Shown: positions 58,298 through 64,000 of the stretch, in pieces | Layout: every line of letters begins with the position of its first letter | Numbering within the stretch: the stretch's first letter is position 1 | Assembly (NCBI RefSeq): GCF_964340395.1 | Contig: NC_135558.1 | Coordinates: forward strand, 739,001 to 803,000 | Origin: Glandiceps talaboti | Lineage: Eukaryota > Hemichordata > Enteropneusta > Spengelidae | Direction of reading: 5' to 3' | Length of the DNA: 64,000 bases | The notes under the pieces: model-generated | What the model was told of the DNA's origin: nothing | Seen by the model: the letters and a program-made list of their open reading frames with translations, nothing else | Databases searched by the model: none | Program-made: the position numbers and the translations under genes

Positions 58298-60392
58298 TCA
58301 GGTAAAGTTGACACGTTTCTTGCTGTCTTCCCAGTTTCCTTTGTTTTCAATTGTATTTGGATCTAAGCACTGGCATTTTGTTGTACAGTCCTCTGGAAAG
58401 GGCTTGACCTCTGACCCTAATGTTGACTCGCAGCAATCACCACCGTCCCATTGACAGTAGGCACGGTTGGTCTTTTGATCACACCAACCATCTCCCAGAA
58501 ATGTCTGAAAGGTAGTAAAATATTATCAAATTAGGAATTTAGTCCTCAGTAAGAATTTAGTACAATTACACATGAGTGTACTTTATTTCAGCATACAATG
58601 ATGACACATAACATAACATACCCCTCAGCGTTTACACAATACATGGCATTGTATGGAGAGACGTGCAATGCATCTTGGAACCGGCAAAAGGTCTAATATG
58701 AGGGGTGAGGTGAGATGTCAGGTGAGGTACATGAGATTAGATAATGTGGGGGAGATGAGATAAGATGAAGTGAGATGAACTGAAGTAAGGTGAGATGAGA
58801 ATTGAGAAGACTTCATGATTACATAGCAATTGTCCATGAGATGACTTAACAACATATGGCATACATATAAGACGTATGTTGATTTGATTATTTTATGTAC
58901 ACACTGGAAGTATATATGTACTGTAACTGCACCCAGGGTCTGGCCAGGCCTTCATAGAGTAATAGGTCACATTCTTTCTCACAATTTGCCGTCTATAGCT
59001 CTCAGCCTATCAAATTATGTTGTGTGTGTCAATTGTTTAAATGTCTATAATGTAATTTTCTTTTATGCAACATTTCCATGACTTTCTAGTTATATTCTAA
59101 GTGGACACTGCACTGCACCACAATTTACCAACATCTGGAACTATGTCAAATGCAATAACAAGTGCTCCCCACGCTGCACAATTATATCAGCAGATATTAA
59201 ACAAACGAACTTACATCACTGCAAACTTCTTCACATGCAATGTCACTAGGATTTGGATACCATCTTTTCAGTCCTGTACATGTAATCTCATCAACGTTGA
59301 CCAATTCATTGGTTCCTTCATTGGTAGCCATGACAACAGGATCAAAACGTAACTGCTTACAGCTGACTACACAAGTATCCGCTAAAAAAACAAAAAATAT
59401 CATTTTGATTATAACCTACACAAAACTTGCACCCACACATCAAGTTAAAGCCCCTAGATCAGGCCAAAATTGCACCATTCAGTGTTACACCAATGCCATG
59501 TAATAAAGTTCGTTAACATACATCACATGACATTTATGGGTGAGCACGCTAGGAAAATAGATATGGAAAACAATATACAATCACTTTGCAAATTGCCAAA
59601 ACAGCACAACTATTATATGATACTGCCCATTTCAGATTAGTGTTCACCAGCTCTATTGTGTTCAATTATGAAGAAAGCAGTAAGAATTAAACTGCATAGG
59701 TTACACTTTCAGATAGCAAGATTGAATGAATACAGTTTCTCACTACATTTTGTCTAAATGAAATGAACCAATGTGCCACCATGCAGACATCAAATGCAAA
59801 CATCAAACCATTAGCACCCACATGTCTGCACCTAGTTGTAGTATTGTTTATGATATATTGCATTCAGACTAAATGTACTAATAAGAAATTGCAATCTCTC
59901 TATCTGACAATGTAGCATATACAATTCCTTATTGATTTCTGCATGGTTGAATCAAGCAGGGTCAGTGAACAGTAAGTTTCACGAAACAGGTTGTAGTGAG
60001 TTAATTCATTCCATACATCTCATTCTTATTTATGTGCACACAACCCCCCTCCCCTCCCTTCCAACTTCCCCATTACTCCCCCACCCAAACACCAACACCA
60101 GCACCCAATTTACATCAACTATGTGAGATGAGTATGGTATATACTACTGTTTTTTGGGACATTTTAATTTATATTCCATGCTATTTTTGTTTGTGAGCAT
60201 TCACCATGTGGTCTCAACTAACTTCCTCACACCACTAACTTCCTCACACTATCAACTTCCTCACACTATCAACTTCCTCAAACCACCAACTTACTTACAA
60301 GTATAATCCAAGTGAGGATTAGCAAACTGTTTTTAAGAACTGCCACATTTTAAAACTCTCTCACCACCACCACCACCACCACCACCACCACC

Positions 60393-60445
<53 letters not shown>

Positions 60446-61938
60446 CTTACAAGTATAAACAAAGTGAGTGAGGATTAGCAAACTGTTTTTAAGAACTGTA
60501 CATTTTAACATGAATGTGTATAAAGGCATGTGCTACAGAGAGGATGAACTCTCCCAACATCACCAACTTGCTCGTATAAACCAAGTGAGTATGGGCATAC
60601 TGTTCATTTGTATGTAAAGGTGTATAAAGGTTGTGTTCTAAGGTTCAAAAGCCATCCAGTATAAATTCTACTACATGAGAGCATTATTCATCAAGGAATA
60701 CAAGAGAAAATCAAAAATCTTCGTAAAATATCTTTATGCAGGGTAAACTCAACAAGCGTTACAAACAACGTATAGCTTCTTTCCATTGAGAAATCTGTTC
60801 ACATGTATCTTACCAATAGATGTAGACTTGCACTTGAACTCCACAGCTTTGCTGGATGGTGGTGTTGGACACTCTCCAAATACAGACTTGCACATCTTAA
60901 AATTTCCAATCCATGTGCCATCTCTATCACATTTGATGGTGTTTGACTAAAAGAAGAGAAAGGGTGATAAAAACAAAAGTTTGTCATCATATGTCTCTAG
61001 ATGGCGCTAGTCCCTTATGGAGCTTTCGTGGCATTAAAATTGTTACTGAGTATCACTTATTAAATTTACATATATTTCTCAGCTTGAAAACTGAAGAACA
61101 AAATTATGTAAACTTAGCTGTCTATCACATTGTGTGTCACCCCTATATAAATTTTCAAATTTTACAATGCAAACAGTTCAACTTTGAAATATCTGGCTTT
61201 GTTGAATTGTTTCTACCTTGTCTATTTCTCCTGTATCACCAGGGCAGTGCAGTTTACACTCACTGTCATAGTTGAAACCATCAGTACAGTTGTACATTCC
61301 AGTAAACTCTGCAGGAGGTCTTTCACATGTTATCTGTTTGCATGTTGGTCCATGCCACTCGGCATCCTCCTCACAAGTATAGCGTAATGTTCTCCTGGAA
61401 TCAACAACAGTGAGAGAAGTCAACAAATAATATCACTTAATCTTCCACCAATACATATTATTAGTATTATCGTTTCATCAAGGGATTTCACAAAATTGAC
61501 CAGGGACTATTAATCAAACACCATCAAATCAACAAGACAAAAGGACACTAAACTAAAACTTGCAAATTCTACAGTCAGAGTGGACCTCTCAATGCATCAT
61601 ATTTGAATTGAACAATTTTATACCAGAGCATGTCATCCAAGCCAAAACTGTTGTGGACTTTAAAATTAAACTGGACCAGTACATGAACACTACTAGGGAT
61701 TATGAGACTTCAGGACTGTCACCCTTGTCTTGGCATGATTAGCTTGCTATCAAGGCATTCATGTTAACTCTCTACATGATTAATAATATAAATTATACAT
61801 CTCATCAAGCATTCATGACCTTTCTTTAATTTTTCTAATATATACATTTCTCATATATACATGTAGAAATTATACATGTAGTCCAAGAATATTCAAAACC
61901 TAATGGGATATCTATTAGTGGGATAGCTATGGCATACT

Positions 61939-61998
<60 letters not shown>

Positions 61999-62248
61999 GG
62001 ACATTATATATCACATGCAGAATGGCTGAAAGAAAGGCCGACAGGATGGCATGACAGAAGAAAACAGCAAACAGGAAGGCAGACAGATCGAGAGATGCAT
62101 TGAGAGCCACAGACAGACAGACAGCCAGAGATGGTCAGTCAGACAGACAGACAGACAGACAGACAGTCAGACAGAGACAGACAGAAACAGACAGACAGAC
62201 AGTCAGACAGACAGACAGACAGACAGAGACAGACAGACACAGTCAGTC

Positions 62249-62281
<33 letters not shown>

Positions 62282-62604
62282 CTTACAAAAAGACAGTTAG
62301 GCATATAGACACAGCCAGACGACAGACAGACACAGCCAGACATTTATACATGCACGTGTGACAAACACAAACCAAATAAGCCAATCCTACCTTCTTATTG
62401 GGTATCCATTGACGTGATAACCAACCTTACATCGGAATTTACAACTGGAGCCAACATAATGTCCTCCACTTAAACATTTCTTCATACCACCAACCCTTAG
62501 TACAGCATTTGGTGGTGTTGTTGGGACATCACAGACTACTTGACAGAAGGCCTCGGGTAGACTGTACATTCCATCTGCCTGACATATCACAGCATTGTCA
62601 TTTC
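58298..62604 (-). CDS. PAPPA: Pappalysin, C-terminal sushi and LNR3 exons (5' part beyond right edge)
   Basis: Five 3' exons on the minus strand share consistent phases: 62604-62391, 61394-61217, 60946-60814, 59381-59215 and 58504-58298 (TGA). They encode four Cys-rich complement-control (sushi) modules followed by a Lin-12/Notch repeat. Diagnostic stretches are CQVVCDVPTTPPNAV with CKFRCKVGYHVNG; YTCEEDAEWHGPTCKQITCE; IKCDRDGTWIGNFKMCKSVF with CPTPP; ITCTGLKRWYPNP; and LNR3 GDGWCDQKTNRAYCQWDGGD followed by CC, then VKPFPEDC. PAPP-A and PAPP-A2 end with five sushi modules and LNR3, which target these secreted zinc metalloproteases to cell surfaces and IGF-binding-protein substrates. The catalytic domain is not in the window. 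PAPPA versus PAPPA2 is undecided, and a single pre-duplication gene is likely. Confidence 0.88.
59712..59975 (+). repeat. Dispersed repeat, copy 2
   Basis: Matches 1195-1470 in the same orientation (AGATAGCAAGATTGAATGAA, CAGACATCAAATGCA, CACCTAGTTG, GTGAACAGTAA). It lies in the pappalysin intron between the exons at 59215-59381 and 60814-60946. Confidence 0.6.
60362..60447. repeat. (CCA)n(CAA)n microsatellite
   Basis: A pure CCA run switching to a CAA run. The flanks CTTACAAGTATAA and GTGAGGATTAGCAAACTGTT are duplicated on either side (60293-60336 and 60446-60491), so the tract sits between two direct repeats. Confidence 0.9.
61938..62340. repeat. (CAGA)n arrays
   Basis: A pure run at 61939-62000 and longer interrupted runs at about 62108-62340 with GTCAGACAGA and GAGACAGA variants. 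They lie in a pappalysin intron and explain several overlapping Arg/Gln/Thr/Asp-rich frames. Confidence 0.95.
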
Positions 62605-63334
62605 CTGAAATAAACAACACAGTCTTCAGGTCATTAAAACTGTTACTTATAACATTGTTTTGTTGTTCTGTTTTTTGCACATAAACATTTTATACCAACA
62701 TGTATTCAATTAGAGAGGCATAAGTTGACTTTGTAGATTTCTGGGGATTACTGAATGTAGCCATATAAGTTATTAAAAGGCACAATAGTAATATTCTTGC
62801 ACTTTCTACTTATTGAACCATATGACACAACCCTATGGTGCATGACTGCCAGGGTGGCATACTCAGAGTGTTTGCAGGAGCACTTGCAGTGTTCTCTGCA
62901 GCAAGTGAAAGTGCAGCAGAAAACACTGCAAGCATGAGAGAATATACCCCTGATTTCCCACAGTGGAACTCACATGGCACGGAGTTTATCAAAAACAGCA
63001 AATTTGTGTAAAAATCACACTGTGTAATATTTCACACAATTTTGTATGCAAATAACAATTGTGCCCTCATTTGCATGCAGAGCAGTATTGCAGTGCAGTA
63101 TTGCAGAGCAGTATTGCAGTGTAGTGCAAATACCACTAGTAGCATGCATGTGCACCACCAGTGCAAGTAATCTCTGATACATATCATGTAACCATCACTT
63201 GCTATTGGCAGACCACAAACCCCAAATTCAGGAACAATAGTATGATTTGATGACATATATACTGATACTAAAATGTCAGGCATACTTGATTACAGCATCA
63301 CAATATAAGAATACAATTTTATGAGAGACAGATA

Positions 63335-64000
63335 GTCAGTAAACAGGCTAGCATAGAACACTGACAGTGAGTAAACAGGCCAACATAGAACACTGACAGT
63401 AAGTAAACAGGCCAACATAGAACACTGACAGTGAGTAAACAGGCCAACATAGAACACTGACAGTGAGTAAACAGGCCAACATAGAACACTGACAGTGAGT
63501 AAACAGGCCAACATAGAACACTGACAGTAAGTAAACAGGCCAACATAGAACACTGACAGTGAGTAAACAGGCTAGCATAGAACACTGATAGTCAGTAAAC
63601 AGGCTAGCATAGAACACTGACAGTGAGTAAACAGGCCAGCATAGAACACTGACAGTAAGTAAACAGGCCAACATAGAACACTGACAGTGAGTAAACAGGC
63701 TAGTATAGAACACTGACAGTCAGTAAACAGGCTAGCATAGAACACTGACAGTGAGTAAACAGGCTAGCATAGAACACTGACAGTGAGTAAACAGGCCAAC
63801 ATAGAACACTGACAGTAAGTAAACAGGCCAACATAGAACACTGACAGTGAGTAAACAGGCCAACATAGAACACTGACAGTGAGTAAACAGGCCAACATAG
63901 AACACTGACAGTGAGTAAACAGGCCAACATAGAACACTGACAGTAAGTAAACAGGCCAACATAGAACACTGACAGTGAGTAAACAGGCTAGCATAGAACA
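63335..64000. repeat. 32-bp minisatellite running off the right edge
   Basis: At least 20 copies of a 32-bp unit beginning AACAGGCCAACATAGAACAC and including GACAGTGAGTA. Variants are CTAGCAT for CCAACAT and GTAAGTA or GTCAGTA for GTGAGTA. The unit length is not a multiple of three, so all three minus frames stay open (FYVGLFTHCQCSMLACLL), which is a repeat artefact. It lies upstream of the last visible pappalysin exon, presumably in an intron. Confidence 0.96.

Noticed and set aside
62051-62361. Arg/Gln/Thr/Asp-rich ORFs
   Set aside because: They are translations of the CAGA tetranucleotide repeat in a pappalysin intron.
63290-63994. Overlapping repetitive ORFs resembling a membrane protein (FYVGLFTHCQCSMLACLL)
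   Set aside because: A 32-bp unit cycles through all three frames without a stop, so identical peptides appear in every frame. This is a repeat artefact.
63335-64000. CRISPR-like regular array
   Set aside because: Units are contiguous 32-bp tandem repeats without unique spacers, in a eukaryotic intron. The same applies to the 25-, 28-, 35-, 56- and 65-bp arrays.

Overview
The window is nuclear DNA from an intron-rich, AT-rich animal genome. Every gene has animal-type exons with GT-AG introns of about 0.1 to 4 kb. The proteins are recognisably bilaterian: TOR4A, LAP1/LULL1, HSD17B7, KCTD, MUTYH, TOE1 and pappalysin. The non-coding DNA is packed with fold-back MITEs, tRNA-derived SINEs, minisatellites and a roughly 1-kb satellite. 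This fits a marine invertebrate such as a cephalochordate, hemichordate or lophotrochozoan. I cannot fix the phylum from the sequence alone. I see no bacterial genes, rRNA, functional tRNA or CRISPR array.

Layout from left to right: (1) the 5' part of a TPR protein gene on the minus strand, leaving the window at the left edge; (2) head-to-head with it, a two-exon TOR4A-like torsin ATPase (+, 3738-6139); (3) a repeat-rich gap; (4) a nine-exon HSD17B7 3-keto-steroid reductase (-, 11850-21544) with a 3-kb, 25-bp minisatellite in intron 3; (5) head-to-head with it, a LAP1/LULL1-type torsin activator (+, 22722-23963); (6) a single-exon KCTD gene (-, 28047-28814); (7) an 8-kb array of about 0.95 to 1.0-kb satellite units (about 29.1-37.7 kb); (8) a thirteen-exon MUTYH adenine DNA glycosylase (-, 38748-46392); (9) 327 bp away and divergent, a six-exon TOE1 deadenylase (+, 46720-53214); (10) a gap of SINEs and tandem arrays; (11) the last five exons of a pappalysin metalloprotease (-, 58298-62604), whose 5' part lies beyond the right edge.

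I worked out exon boundaries by hand from GT/AG signals, reading-phase continuity and remembered family sequences. For HSD17B7 (335 aa), MUTYH (513 aa), TOE1 (514 aa) and TOR4A (633 aa) the predicted exons close in frame from start to stop.

Three points stand out. A torsin ATPase and a torsin-activating LAP1-type protein lie 17 kb apart. The divergent MUTYH/TOE1 pair, also divergent in human, is kept here with a compact shared promoter carrying an E2F-type site. The torsin, LAP1, HSD17B7 and pappalysin genes together recall the human 1q/9q paralogous regions, so the window may preserve an old linkage group. The satellite and minisatellite arrays show clear higher-order structure and insertion histories.
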